DNA from: Ensifer adhaerens
GTDB lineage: Bacteria; Pseudomonadota; Alphaproteobacteria; Rhizobiales; Rhizobiaceae
Length of the DNA: 64,000 nucleotides
Direction of reading: 5' to 3'
Assembly: GCF_002940685.1 (NCBI RefSeq)
Contig: NZ_PNFP01000019.1
Span: 1 to 64,000, forward strand
Shown: piece after piece, positions 39,098-48,290 of the stretch
Numbering within the stretch: position 1 is the stretch's first letter
How the letters are laid out: every line of letters starts with the position of its first letter
Program-made: the position numbers and the translations under genes
The notes under the pieces: model-generated
Seen by the model: the letters and a program-made list of their open reading frames with translations, nothing else
Told to the model about the DNA's origin: nothing
Databases searched by the model: none

Positions 39098-40285
39098 ATG
39101 CATGGTTCGAAGGCGTCATTCGACTGGCAGGATCCGTTCAACCTGGACGCCCAGTTGTCCGAAGAAGAACGCATGGTGCGGCACACCGCGCAAGGCTATG
39201 CCGAGGACCGGCTGGCGCCCCGCGTGCAGGAGGCCTTCCGGCACGAAAAGACCGACCCGTCGATCTTTGCCGAGATGGGTGAACTCGGCCTGCTCGGTCC
39301 CATGGTCTCCGAGGAATACGGCGGCGCCGGCCTCAACTATGTCTCCTACGGCCTGATTGCCCGCGAGATCGAGCGCATCGACAGCGGCTACCGCTCGATG
39401 ATGAGCGTGCAGTCGTCGCTGGTGATCGTGCCGATCTATACCTTCGGCAGCGAGGACCAGAAACGCAAATACCTGCCGGGGCTGATTGCCGGCACGAGGA
39501 TCGGCTGCTTCGGCCTGACCGAACCCGACCACGGCTCCGATCCCGGATCGATGATCACCAAGGCGGCCAAGGTCGATGGCGGCTACCTGCTCTCCGGTTC
39601 CAAGACCTGGATCTCGAATGCACCAATTGCCGACGTCTTCGTCGTCTGGGCAAAAACAGCGGATGGCCTGATCCGCGGCTTCATCCTCGAGAAGGGCTGG
39701 AAGGGCCTCAGCGCACCGACAATCCACGGCAAGGTGGGCTTGAGAGCCTCGATCACCGGCCAGATCGTCATGGACGAGGTCTTCGTTCCGGACGAGAACA
39801 TGCTGCCTGAGGTCACCGGACTGAAGGGCCCCTTCACCTGCCTCAACTCGGCGCGCTTCGGCATCGCCTGGGGCGCGCTCGGTGCAGCCGAGTCCTGCTA
39901 CGAGACCGCGCGGCAATACGTCATCGACCGCAAGCAGTTCGGCCGGCCGCTTGCCGCCAACCAGCTGATCCAGAAGAAGCTTGCGGACATGGCGACCGAG
40001 ATTTCTCTTGGCCTGCAGGGGTGTTTGCGCCTCGGACGCATGAAGGACGAAGGCAACCCGCCGGTCGAGCTGACCTCGATCCTCAAGCGCAATTCCTGCG
40101 GCAAGGCGCTGGAGATCGCCCGGACTGCCCGTGACATGCTGGGGGGCAACGGTATCTCGGACGAGTTTCCTGTCGCCCGTCATCTCGTCAACCTCGAGGT
40201 CGTCAACACCTATGAGGGCACGCATGACATCCATGCGCTGATCCTCGGCCGTGCCATCACCGGCATCGCAGCCTTCGCGAACTGA
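39098..40285 (+). CDS. Glutaryl-CoA dehydrogenase-like acyl-CoA dehydrogenase
   Basis: About 395 residues. [32 protein letters not shown] and [34 protein letters not shown] (one region in several runs) match glutaryl-CoA dehydrogenases, with catalytic Glu in NTYEGTHD and the Arg near SARFGIAWG. It converts glutaryl-CoA to crotonyl-CoA, a logical late step after ring opening. ATG 39089 lies right against GAGGGG, so ATG 39098 with a 9-base spacing is preferred. Confidence 0.88.
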   Translation: MHGSKASFDWQDPFNLDAQLSEEERMVRHTAQGYAEDRLAPRVQEAFRHEKTDPSIFAEMGELGLLGPMVSEEYGGAGLNYVSYGLIAREIERIDSGYRSMMSVQSSLVIVPIYTFGSEDQKRKYLPGLIAGTRIGCFGLTEPDHGSDPGSMITKAAKVDGGYLLSGSKTWISNAPIADVFVVWAKTADGLIRGFILEKGWKGLSAPTIHGKVGLRASITGQIVMDEVFVPDENMLPEVTGLKGPFTCLNSARFGIAWGALGAAESCYETARQYVIDRKQFGRPLAANQLIQKKLADMATEISLGLQGCLRLGRMKDEGNPPVELTSILKRNSCGKALEIARTARDMLGGNGISDEFPVARHLVNLEVVNTYEGTHDIHALILGRAITGIAAFAN

Positions 40286-40297
40286 GGTCCCGCACCG

Positions 40298-40726
40298 ATG
40301 TTCAGGACCAAGAGGCCGCTGCGTTTCGGGGACTGCGACCCCTCGGGGATCGCCTATTTCCCCTCCTACCTCAACATCCTCGTCGGCGTGACGGAGGACT
40401 TCTTCGCCTCGCTCGGCTTTCCCTGGAAGACCATGAACGACGAGCGGCGGATCGGCGTGCCGACGGTGCGCCTCGATCTCACCTTCTCTCGTCCGGGCTT
40501 TCAGGGCGACGAACTCGATTTCGCGATTGAGGTCGTCGGCGTCGGCCGCTCGTCGCTCGACATGGAGCATACGGTCTCGGCCAGGGACACGGTGCTCTGG
40601 ACCGCGAAACAAAGGGTCGTTGCCACCTCGCTCGACACCCACGCTTCTTCTGCCTGGCCGGACGATATCCGCGCCGCGCTGACACAACATCTGGAGACCA
40701 CCGATGCACACCATCCTGCAACCTGA
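40298..40726 (+). CDS. Hot-dog-fold acyl-CoA thioesterase (4-hydroxybenzoyl-CoA thioesterase type)
   Basis: A 142-residue hot-dog protein. RFGDCDPSGIAYFPSYL carries the catalytic Asp (D-x-x-G-I-x-Y) of Pseudomonas-type 4-hydroxybenzoyl-CoA thioesterases. It may rescue CoA from dead-end thioesters or release anthranilate from its CoA ester. Its 3' end overlaps the RidA gene by 23 bp. Confidence 0.85.
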   Translation: MFRTKRPLRFGDCDPSGIAYFPSYLNILVGVTEDFFASLGFPWKTMNDERRIGVPTVRLDLTFSRPGFQGDELDFAIEVVGVGRSSLDMEHTVSARDTVLWTAKQRVVATSLDTHASSAWPDDIRAALTQHLETTDAHHPAT

Positions 40727-41099
40727 AGGCTGGGCCAAGCCCATCGGCTACGCCAACGGCGTCTCGGCCAAGGGCCGCACCGTTTTCGTCGGCGGCCAGA
40801 TCGGCTGGAACGCGCAGTCCGAGTTCGAGACGGACGACTTCGTCGAGCAAGTGCGCCAGACCTTGAAGAACGTCGTCGCGGTGCTTGCGGCCGGCGGCGC
40901 CGAGCCGCAGCACATCACCACGATGACCTGGTATTTCACCGACAAGCAGGAATATGTCGGCAATCTGCGCGGCATCGGCCAGGCCTACCGTGAGATCATC
41001 GGCCGGCACTTCCCGGCGATGGCGGCCATGCAGGTGGTCTCGCTCGTCGAGGACCGCGCCAAGATCGAAATCCAGGCGACTGCCGTCATCCCCGATTGA
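40704..41099 (+). CDS. RidA/YjgF-family protein (enamine/imine deaminase)
   Basis: A 131-residue RidA-type protein. Members hydrolyse reactive enamines and imines to ketones with ammonia release. Seen: GYANGVSAKGRTVFVGGQIGW and the C-terminal VSLVEDRAKIEIQATAV; the Arg of the canonical R105 site appears replaced in the C-terminal stretch, so activity is plausible but not sure. In this operon it could deaminate the 2-amino-ene intermediate left after dearomatisation of anthraniloyl-CoA (inference). Overlapping start suggests tight coupling to the thioesterase. Confidence 0.85.
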   Translation: MHTILQPEGWAKPIGYANGVSAKGRTVFVGGQIGWNAQSEFETDDFVEQVRQTLKNVVAVLAAGGAEPQHITTMTWYFTDKQEYVGNLRGIGQAYREIIGRHFPAMAAMQVVSLVEDRAKIEIQATAVIPD

Positions 41100-41110
41100 G
41101 GCTTTTCGAC

Positions 41111-43093
41111 ATGGCCGAGATCCGTTTTTCCGAGAGCGTTTCCGCCCGACTTCAGGACGGCGTTCTGGTCGTCACCATCGACAATCCGCCGGTCAACGCG
41201 CTCTCCGCGCAGGTCCGCTCCGGTCTGATGGCAGCACTCGACCATGCTGCAGGAGGTCAGGAAATTGCCGGCCTCGTGATTACAGGCGCCGGCAAAACCT
41301 TCATCGGTGGAGCGGATATCAGGGAGTTCGGCAAGCCACCGGTCGAACCGATGCTGCCTCAAGTGATCGAGCGCATCGAGGCCTTCGACAAACCGGTCAT
41401 CTGCGCCGTCAACGGCGCCGCCCTTGGCGGCGGCTGCGAGCTGGCGCTTGCCTGCCACGGGCGCATTGCCGGCGAAAGGGCGTCGTTCGGATTGCCCGAG
41501 GTAAAGCTCGGTCTCGTGCCCGGGGCCGGCGGGACGCAGCGCCTGCCGCGCCTCATCGGCATCGGCGCGGCCATCGACCTCATCGGCACGGGCCGTGCCG
41601 CCAAGGCCGGCGAAGCGGTGACGCTTGGCCTTGCCGACGCCATTGCGGCCGATGCCGTCGCAGCCGCAATCACTGTAGCGCACGAACAGGCCGGCAATCC
41701 GCTCCGTCGGACCGGCTCGATCCCGGTTCCGCCGGCGGACGCCGCCACCCTGGGCGCGGCGGAAACAAGAGTTCTTGCGAAAGCCCGTGGGCAGGCCGCT
41801 CCCGCCGAGGCGGTTCGCCTCGTCAAGGCAGCGGGACAACTCGACCTTAAACAGGGACTGGCGGAGGAACGTGCCACCTTCCTGCGGCTGCGAGACTCCA
41901 CCGAATCCGCCGCCCTCAGGCATGTCTTCTTCGCCGAGCGCGCCGCCGGCAAGGTCAAGGGCCTCGACCAGGTTTCGTCGAGGCCGATCAAGACGGTCGC
42001 AGTGGTCGGCACCGGGCTGATGGGATCCGGCATAGCCGTCTCCGCGCTCGTCAGCGGCTACCGCGTCATCGCGCTGGAGCAGACGGAGGAAGCGGCCGCC
42101 AGCGGCAGGACGCGCATAACCGACACGCTCGACAAGACCGTTCGCTCCGGCCGCCTCGGTGCCGAGGGCAGAGACGATTGCCTCGCCCGGCTGCAGACGA
42201 CGGCACAAGCCACTGACCTCGCCGCGGCCGACCTCGTGATCGAAGCCGTGTTCGACGACATCAACGTCAAGTCGGAACTGTTTCGGCGTCTCGACGGGAT
42301 CGTCACGCCCGGCGCCATTCTCGCGACCAACACCAGCTATCTCGATCCCGATGAGATCGCGGCCGCGACTTCTGATCCGTCGCGCGTCGTCGGTCTGCAC
42401 TTCTTCTCACCCGCCAATGTCATGCGGCTCGTCGAAGTCGTCGACTGCGCCAGAACGGCGCCCGATGTACTGGCGACGGCACTCGCCTTCGTCAAACGGC
42501 TCGGCAAGCTGCCCATCGTGTCAGGCGTCACCGAAGGGTTCATCGGCAACCGTATCTTCTCGGCCTATCGCCGCGAAGCCGAATTCATGCTGGAAGATGG
42601 GGCACTGCCTGAGGAAATCGATGCCGCGCTTGAAGCCTACGGCTTCCCGATGGGGATCTTTGCCGTCAACGACATGGCGGGGCTCGAGATCGCCTGGGCG
42701 CGGCGCAAGCGACAGGCGGAGACGCGTGACCCAGCGGCTCGATATGTCGAGATCGCCGACAGGCTCTGCGAGGCCGGCCGGCTCGGCCGCAAGAGCGGGC
42801 GCGGCTGGTACGCCTACCCCAATGGCGAGCGCACCGTCGATCCCGATGTGACGGCGCTGATCGAAACGGCGCGCGCCGAAAAGGGCATCATGCCGCGCGC
42901 CTTCACTGTCGGGGAAATCATGAGCCGGCTTCTGAACGCCATGCGCGACGAGGGCAAGGCGCTGCTGGCGGAGCGCATTGCCGCACGCGCAAGTGACATC
43001 GATCTCGTCATGATCAACGGCTACGGCTTCCCGGCCCACAAGGGCGGGCCGATGTTTACCGCCGAACAAACAAAGGATCAGTCCCATGGCTGA
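41111..43093 (+). CDS. Bifunctional enoyl-CoA hydratase/3-hydroxyacyl-CoA dehydrogenase (FadJ/FadB-like)
   Basis: A 660-residue two-domain enzyme. Residues 1-190 are a crotonase domain ([58 protein letters not shown] with both catalytic Glu). Residues 285-660 are the HAD domain: [17 protein letters not shown] motif, ASNTS-type [48 protein letters not shown]. It performs hydration and oxidation steps of ring-opened acyl-CoAs. ATG 41111 follows GAGG; TTG 41096 in the RidA stop is rejected. Confidence 0.92.
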   Translation: MAEIRFSESVSARLQDGVLVVTIDNPPVNALSAQVRSGLMAALDHAAGGQEIAGLVITGAGKTFIGGADIREFGKPPVEPMLPQVIERIEAFDKPVICAVNGAALGGGCELALACHGRIAGERASFGLPEVKLGLVPGAGGTQRLPRLIGIGAAIDLIGTGRAAKAGEAVTLGLADAIAADAVAAAITVAHEQAGNPLRRTGSIPVPPADAATLGAAETRVLAKARGQAAPAEAVRLVKAAGQLDLKQGLAEERATFLRLRDSTESAALRHVFFAERAAGKVKGLDQVSSRPIKTVAVVGTGLMGSGIAVSALVSGYRVIALEQTEEAAASGRTRITDTLDKTVRSGRLGAEGRDDCLARLQTTAQATDLAAADLVIEAVFDDINVKSELFRRLDGIVTPGAILATNTSYLDPDEIAAATSDPSRVVGLHFFSPANVMRLVEVVDCARTAPDVLATALAFVKRLGKLPIVSGVTEGFIGNRIFSAYRREAEFMLEDGALPEEIDAALEAYGFPMGIFAVNDMAGLEIAWARRKRQAETRDPAARYVEIADRLCEAGRLGRKSGRGWYAYPNGERTVDPDVTALIETARAEKGIMPRAFTVGEIMSRLLNAMRDEGKALLAERIAARASDIDLVMINGYGFPAHKGGPMFTAEQTKDQSHG

Positions 43094-43424
43094 AGCCGCT
43101 ATCGTCGGCGGCGTTCGCACGCCCATCGGTCGCTACAGTAGCGCGCTTTCCAGCGCGCGCCCGGACGATCTCGCCGCCCTTGATCGAGCTGAATGAAGCC
43201 TCCACGGCACAGGCGCTCGCCTGCCTGCGACAACTCGGGCTGGCCGACGATGCGCCGCACGTCAATCCCAACGGCGGCGCCATCGCGCTCGGCCATCCCC
43301 TTGGTATGTCTGGCTGGCCCTGACGGCTGCATTGGAGCTTGAGGCCCGGTGCGCCAAGCGCGCGATCGCGACCATGTGCATTGGTGTCGGACAGGGCATC
43401 CCAATGCTGCTGACCCGACCGTAG
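43086..43424 (+). pseudogene. Acetyl-CoA acyltransferase (thiolase) with internal deletion and frameshift
   Basis: ATG 43086 overlaps the FadJ-like stop and reads [20 protein letters not shown], a thiolase N terminus. After DDLAAL (about codon 30) the frame changes and continues [19 protein letters not shown] then [19 protein letters not shown], the thiolase C terminus. A further shift after GMSG brings [19 protein letters not shown] and CIGVGQGIPMLLTRP ending at TAG 43422-43424. Some 280 central residues, including the nucleophilic Cys, are missing. The gene is dead; CoA-thiolysis must come from elsewhere. Confidence 0.9.
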
Positions 43425-44448
43425 TCGGCCCTTGCTTCAAAGGTGCTGGATCTCAGATTTGTTCGCTGACCCTTAGCCAGGGCCTGCTCAATCATTTTGC
43501 TAGGATTATCTAAAGGATCGCGGCGGCGCTCGAGTTGGCGCCACTCGGTCGCCCACGCCAGCACTTGAAGATCGCAATGCAGTGCTCCTCCGGGCGCCGG
43601 AACCAATTGCGATCTCGATGCGGTGTGCCTGACTAAGGAGTGGCTGCAAGCACGATCGTGCTCGCGCGGTGGCATGTTTGGCTTTCTCTACGACCGTTCA
43701 AGCTGCCATTCACGCCAGCAAACAAAAATACTCTTTCGGCCCATGGCTGCCGTCCGATCTGAAATTCACGGTAGATGGATTGGGTCATCTACGGACAAAA
43801 CTGTCCGTTGCACCGTCGACGCCTTTGGTGATCATCCGGCCGTTCCAAAGGAGCGGCATCACTGACGCGATCACGCATCGTCGGCGCGACGTCCTGACTT
43901 GCGATTGATAACTCCGTGCTCCCGAGGTAACCCACTGATCCGCTAACGATGGAGTCGGCATGGTCGTTCCCATTTTCCTCTCAGCGTCGTTACGCGAAGC
44001 GCGGGCCGTGCCGTGACGTCGGCCGCCTCTCGCCCTTGCGCGAATATCGAGCTCAATGGCGCCGCCCGCTCAATTGTTGTTCGGACCAAGCAATTGCTCC
44101 TCCACGGGAAGCCCGACCGGTGCCCGGTGTGGTTTCGCGTCCTGACTGCCGGCCCCTCCGTGTCCAGAGCCTCAAAAGGAAACACGCGGGTAGAGAGCAA
44201 GGAGGTTGTGACCGCCTTGCCGATCAGTCGGCAAAAGTCGGCGAGCGCGCCTTCCTCGGGATTACCCAAAGGCGCCGGATGGGACCTCTTCGTCCTCACC
44301 GCGGATGTGCGCCTTACCAGAAGAACGAACAGCGATTGGTTTGGGGCGTGATACAGACGATCCAACTGCTTTTGGTGCGTGATTGCGGTGCAGAGGAGTT
44401 GCCCCGGAAGCAGCGCCAGTCGCAAAGCAAGAGGTTTGCGAACCGGTG
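43425..44448. other. About 1 kb without a supported gene
   Basis: Several open frames exist on both strands (for example 43943-44464 minus, 43949-44449 plus), none with a recognisable domain or good codon pattern. A minus-strand stretch at about 43440-43640 reads QVLAWATEWRQLERRRDPLD, which looks protein-like but is not recognised. traA, which normally precedes traF, is not found. The stretch is probably decayed plasmid DNA. Confidence 0.5.
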
Positions 44449-45003
44449 ATGAAGATCCTTTCAAGAGTAACGCGTCACGGGCGCCGAAGACGTCTCATGG
44501 TGTCGGCCGGATTGCTGCTTTTGCTCGCCATTTTCGTCTACGGTTTTGTTTGCGGCTACCGCATCAACCTGACACCAAGCCAGTCGCTCGGACTTTGGCG
44601 CATACGTCCGCTGACGCGGTCGGTCGCGATAGGCGACATGGTTTTTGTTTGTCCGCCTGACACGTCCCGGTTTCGCGAGGCACATAGGCGCGGCTACTTG
44701 CAACAAGGCCTTTGCCCTGGCGGATATGGCCCGCTCATAAAGACGGTGATCGCAATTGAAGGGCATCGTGTTGAGACCAGTCCTGATCTTAAGATCGACG
44801 GGCGCGTGATCGAACGCACCCCTGTTCGAAGCAGCGATGGTCGTGGTCGCCCGCTCTCGCCTTTTACGGGCGGGATCGTTCCTGGCGGTAGTGTGTTCCT
44901 GTATTCAAGCTTTTCCGCCTCATGGGATTCGCGATACTTTGGTCCTGTTCCCGCTGACGGCATTCTCGGTTTGGCCGACGAGGTGCTGACCTATGTGCCG
45001 TGA
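44449..45003 (+). CDS. traF: Conjugal transfer signal peptidase TraF
   Basis: A 184-residue TraF-type S26C peptidase, which matures the cyclic pilin of P-type plasmids. One N-terminal helix (residues 17-37), the nucleophile Ser44 in NLTPSQSLGLW, the general-base Lys98 in LIKTVIAIEG, and GHRVE following, all intact. It overlaps traB by 11 bp. ATG 44449 is chosen because the helix begins soon after. Confidence 0.88.
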   Translation: MKILSRVTRHGRRRRLMVSAGLLLLLAIFVYGFVCGYRINLTPSQSLGLWRIRPLTRSVAIGDMVFVCPPDTSRFREAHRRGYLQQGLCPGGYGPLIKTVIAIEGHRVETSPDLKIDGRVIERTPVRSSDGRGRPLSPFTGGIVPGGSVFLYSSFSASWDSRYFGPVPADGILGLADEVLTYVP

Positions 45004-46156
45004 TCTCGCGCGAATGGCCGCGCTGGCGGTCGCTGCCGTCTTTGCCGGATGGATAGGCTGGAGCGGAAATTTGCTACTGCTGCCGGCATCATGCGCCTTC
45101 GCCCTGATCTGGTCGCAAGCCCCGAACAGGATGGCGGTTCTGATCGTCTCGGCAGCGTACTTCCTGACGGCTTCGCGCGGGCTGCCGCTTGGTGTCCAAC
45201 GCTTCTATTCCACCGATGTCTGGCCAGGTCTCATCTTGTGGCTGTTAGCGTCGGTGAGCTTCGTCCTGGTCCATCTGGCGGTCTGGAGCAGGCGCTCGGC
45301 CTGGAGGCCGCTTGGCTTTCTCGTCGCGATGGTGCTGATGGCCATTCCACCCTTCGGGATAACCGGATGGGCCCATCCGCTCACCGCTTCAGGCGTTCTG
45401 TTCCCCGGCTGGGGATGGTGGGGATTGGTTGCCATGACAGCCGGTCTCATGGGCCTCGCAACCCGAATGGGACCGGCTGTCGCCGTTGCCTTGACAGGCT
45501 TTTGGCTCTGGTCCGCCGCTATCTGGACCGATCCTCAACTACCTGCGGCGTGGCGCGGCGTCGACCTTGAAATGGGGGCTTCGCTTGGCCGCGACGCAAC
45601 TCTGAAACGGCAGCGTGACCTGATCGCAACGGTCCATGAGACCGCGAGCCAAAGCGCAAGTGTCATCGTCTTGCCCGAGAGTGCCCTGGGATTCTGGACG
45701 CCGACCCTTGGCTCGTTCTGGAAGGAGAGTTTACATGGGCGCGGGGTCACGGTCATTGCCGGCGCCGCGGCGCTCGATCCTGGTGGATACGACAACGTGC
45801 TCCTCATGATCGATGGTGACGGCAGTAACATTCTTTATCGGGAGCGGATGCCAGTTCCGGTCTCGATGTGGCGTCCCTGGGGTCCCCTGTTCGGTGAACG
45901 CGGCGGGGCGCGGGCGCACTTCTTTGCCAACCCGGTGGTCGAACTGGGTGGGCGCCGAATTGCACCCTTGATCTGCTACGAGCAATTGTTGGTCTGGCCG
46001 GTTCTTCAGTCGATGCTTACAGGTGCCAACGTCATCGTCGCCGTTGGGAACGGCTGGTGGACCGCCGGCAGTTCGATCGTCGATGTCCAGCGCGCCAACC
46101 TGGCGGCCTGGGCCAGTCTCTTTGGCATTCCGCTCGTGATTTCTTTCAACACGTGA
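44993..46156 (+). CDS. traB: Conjugal transfer protein TraB (nitrilase/apolipoprotein N-acyltransferase-like)
   Basis: A 387-residue protein with about six N-terminal membrane helices (residues 5-185) and a C-terminal carbon-nitrogen-hydrolase-like domain: Glu in VIVLPESALGFW, Lys replaced region YRERMPVPVSMW, and Cys in APLICYEQLLVWP. This is TraB of Ti/Sym plasmids, encoded between traF and traH as here. Full length looks preserved. Confidence 0.85.
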   Translation: MCRDLARMAALAVAAVFAGWIGWSGNLLLLPASCAFALIWSQAPNRMAVLIVSAAYFLTASRGLPLGVQRFYSTDVWPGLILWLLASVSFVLVHLAVWSRRSAWRPLGFLVAMVLMAIPPFGITGWAHPLTASGVLFPGWGWWGLVAMTAGLMGLATRMGPAVAVALTGFWLWSAAIWTDPQLPAAWRGVDLEMGASLGRDATLKRQRDLIATVHETASQSASVIVLPESALGFWTPTLGSFWKESLHGRGVTVIAGAAALDPGGYDNVLLMIDGDGSNILYRERMPVPVSMWRPWGPLFGERGGARAHFFANPVVELGGRRIAPLICYEQLLVWPVLQSMLTGANVIVAVGNGWWTAGSSIVDVQRANLAAWASLFGIPLVISFNT

Positions 46157-46169
46157 TCTGGAGGCCCTC

Positions 46170-46796
46170 GTGCTTGAGGCGGCGCTTATCGAGAAATGCG
46201 CAGATCCGTCCCTGGATTTAAGCGTGGTCGAGGCCTTCGTCCGCGCGGTTGGGAACGGCGATCCGCTGGCTGTGACTGTCAAGGTCGGCCGAAAGAAGAT
46301 CCTGGTGGAAAAGGCTGAGACCCCAGAACAAGCGCTCGCAATCGCCCGCCTCTATGTCGGGCAGGCGATTGTGCGGGTTGGAATGACCTCGTACCCTGCT
46401 CACCTTGGGATAGAGAGTGGCACGGTACTGAGCCCTACCCTCTTCGACGCCTGTGAAAACCTTCGCATGGGGACGGTCATGTTCGCAAAAATCATGCGGA
46501 TCGTCGCCGCGTGGTATGGCAGAAACGCCAGCAAGGAAGCGCTGCCCTATGTCCTGTCAGACAGCCTCCACGCGTGGGTTTCTGGGGAATTCGAGGGCAA
46601 GGACGTATTCCGCGCGGACGACCCGGGCGGGCCGGCAGCCGAACGACAGGTCATGCGCCCGCAGGACAGGCGGAACAGCGATGAAGCCTCCTTGCCATCG
46701 GTCGAGGAAGCCCAACCGGGCGACATCACGTCGGCCGACATGCGGATCGATCTATCGGGGATCGGGTCGAACGCGCCCATCGTTCCTGTCCGGTAG
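46170..46796 (+). CDS. traH: Conjugal transfer protein TraH
   Basis: A 208-residue cytoplasmic-looking protein, recognised as TraH of rhizobial plasmids by PSLDLSVVEAFVRAVGNGDP, TYPAHLGIESG-like SYPAHLGIESGTVL and GTVMFAKIMRIVAAWYGR. The role in transfer is not known. GTG 46170 has GGAGG five bases upstream. The 3' end runs into an inverted orphan antitoxin remnant. Confidence 0.82.
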   Translation: MLEAALIEKCADPSLDLSVVEAFVRAVGNGDPLAVTVKVGRKKILVEKAETPEQALAIARLYVGQAIVRVGMTSYPAHLGIESGTVLSPTLFDACENLRMGTVMFAKIMRIVAAWYGRNASKEALPYVLSDSLHAWVSGEFEGKDVFRADDPGGPAAERQVMRPQDRRNSDEASLPSVEEAQPGDITSADMRIDLSGIGSNAPIVPVR

Positions 46797-47038
46797 ACAC
46801 AGATCCACTTCGCGAGGCATGATTTGAGCCCGCTGCGGGTCGAAGTCGATTGACGAAAGCCCGGGTATGGCGAGCGCTTCAACGAGGTTCCGGTGCCTGC
46901 CGCTCAAGCGTTCGAACTCATCGTAGGAAATGAGGACGTACGATGGGTTACCGCGGTTCGTGGTGATGACTGGGCCGTTTTTCGCGGCCTTCTCACGTCG
47001 CGATTGAACTCTCGGCTGGAAAGAGTGGTCACGGCCAT
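46752..47038 (-). pseudogene. Frameshifted Phd/YefM-type antitoxin, orphan
   Basis: ATG 47038 with GGGGAGG in front begins MAVTTLSSREFNRDV, the Phd/YefM N terminus, then the frame breaks near 46995. The continuation lies in another frame: EKAAKNGPVITTNRGNPSYV, then SYDEFERLSGRHRN and SIDFDPQRAQIMPREVDL, a complete Phd/YefM body. No toxin follows; the frame instead runs into antisense traH. A dead half of a TA pair. Confidence 0.75.
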
Positions 47039-47141
47039 CTCGCACCTCCCCGTAGATAGCTAGCGACATGTGGCAGGCGAGGACTGTATCTCTAACGGTC
47101 GCCCGGCGCGAGATAGTCCCGCTCTCAGCCGAATTGATAGG

Positions 47142-47161
47142 TCTAGGACATTAATCCTAGA
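47142..47161. promoter_or_regulatory. Small perfect palindrome upstream of the ABC operon
   Basis: TCTAGGA (47142-47148) and TCCTAGA (47155-47161) are exact inverted repeats with a 6-base AT-rich spacer, about 70 bp before the GTG of the binding protein; a possible regulator site. Confidence 0.4.
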
Positions 47162-47197
47162 GATCTCCGATTAGACCCACAGACTCCCGAGGGCCAC

Positions 47198-47221
47198 CAT
47201 TCGTTCTGGTTACAACGAATG
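47198..47221. promoter_or_regulatory. Perfect 8-bp inverted repeat in the leader of the ABC operon
   Basis: CATTCGTT (47198-47205), an 8-base spacer and AACGAATG (47214-47221). It abuts the ribosome site GGGAGAG, so it could act as an operator over the start or as a hairpin hiding the ribosome site. Confidence 0.5.
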
Positions 47222-47232
47222 GGAGAGACACC

Positions 47233-48279
47233 GTGGGAGCGAAACGCTTGCTTGCGTCTTTGTGCCTGGCAATTTCGGGCATTGGCAGCGGAACGGCGGG
47301 GGCCGAAACGCTTATCATCAACAGCTATGGGGGACCTTACGAAGACATCATCCGGGAGCGGATCATCGAACCGTTCGAGAAGCGCTTTGGTATCGACGTC
47401 GTCTACGATGCCGTCGGCTCCGCCCAGCAGGACTATGCCAAGATCAAGGCCACCCAAGGCCGGCCGGGGTTCGATCTGGTCGTCATGACGGCATCGCAGT
47501 CGCTGCAAGGATGCAAGGACGGCCTGCTTGAGCAGTTGACGCCGTCGTCGATCCCGAACCTCAACGCCCTTCAAGGCGAGCTTTCTGCGGTCGCCGGTGG
47601 CTGCGGCGCTGTGCACGAGGTCCAGTACCTTTCACTCCTCTACCGGACGGACAAGCTTGCCTCGCAGCCCACCTCCTGGTCCGCTTTGCTCGATCCTGAG
47701 CTCAACAAGAGGGTCATTCTTCCCACCTTCCAGAACATCATGGCCGTCTATCTGCTCGAGATGATGTCGGTCACGAATGGAGGGGACCTCATCGACAACA
47801 TCGACCCGGGCTTCGATGCCATGGCCAAGATATCGGCGCAGTCGGTGGGTTTCGAGCAATCCTCCGCAATCCTTGAAAGCTATCTACGCGAGGGCTCCGT
47901 CTGGGCGATGCCGTTCTGGAACGGGCGTGCGCAGCTGATGGTCGATGAAGGCCTGCCGGTCGACTATATCAGCCCGAAGGAAGGGACCATTCCGCTTGTC
48001 GCAACCCTCAACATTCCAGTCGGTGCCGCAAACAAGGATGCCGCCCGGAAGTTCATCGATTTCTTCCTCGATAAGTCGAGCCAGGAGGCGTGGGTCGCGG
48101 GTTACCGCGTCGGTAGCGCGCGCAGCGACATCTCCGTACCCGAAGAGCTGAAGGACCGGCAGCTCACTGTTGGGCCGGACGGCGATCGTCTGCACCTGCC
48201 CGATCTCCTCCGACTTCAGGAAAAATTGCCGGTATGGGCCGAGCGTTGGGAACGTGACGTCGTTCCGAACGCCCGTTGA
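47233..48279 (+). CDS. Spermidine/putrescine-type ABC transporter binding protein (PotD/Bug-like)
   Basis: A 348-residue periplasmic protein with signal peptide to about residue 24 (TAGAET). ETLIINSYGGPYEDIIRERI, FDLVVMTASQSL and SVWAMPFWNGRAQLMVDEGL mark it as SBP_bac_8/PotD-like. GTG 47233 behind GGGAGAG is the start. First gene of a seven-gene plus-strand operon; the ligand is probably a small nitrogen compound, given the nitrilase-fold hydrolase at the end (inference). Confidence 0.85.
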   Translation: MGAKRLLASLCLAISGIGSGTAGAETLIINSYGGPYEDIIRERIIEPFEKRFGIDVVYDAVGSAQQDYAKIKATQGRPGFDLVVMTASQSLQGCKDGLLEQLTPSSIPNLNALQGELSAVAGGCGAVHEVQYLSLLYRTDKLASQPTSWSALLDPELNKRVILPTFQNIMAVYLLEMMSVTNGGDLIDNIDPGFDAMAKISAQSVGFEQSSAILESYLREGSVWAMPFWNGRAQLMVDEGLPVDYISPKEGTIPLVATLNIPVGAANKDAARKFIDFFLDKSSQEAWVAGYRVGSARSDISVPEELKDRQLTVGPDGDRLHLPDLLRLQEKLPVWAERWERDVVPNAR

Positions 48280-48290
48280 GGAGAGCACTG

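Noticed and set aside
39116-40744. 542-codon minus-strand frame antisense to the glutaryl-CoA dehydrogenase-like gene
   Set aside because: Shadow frame; the plus-strand protein has complete catalytic motifs.
43943-44464. 173-codon minus-strand frame upstream of traF
   Set aside because: No motif; competes with equally long plus-strand frames; judged random.
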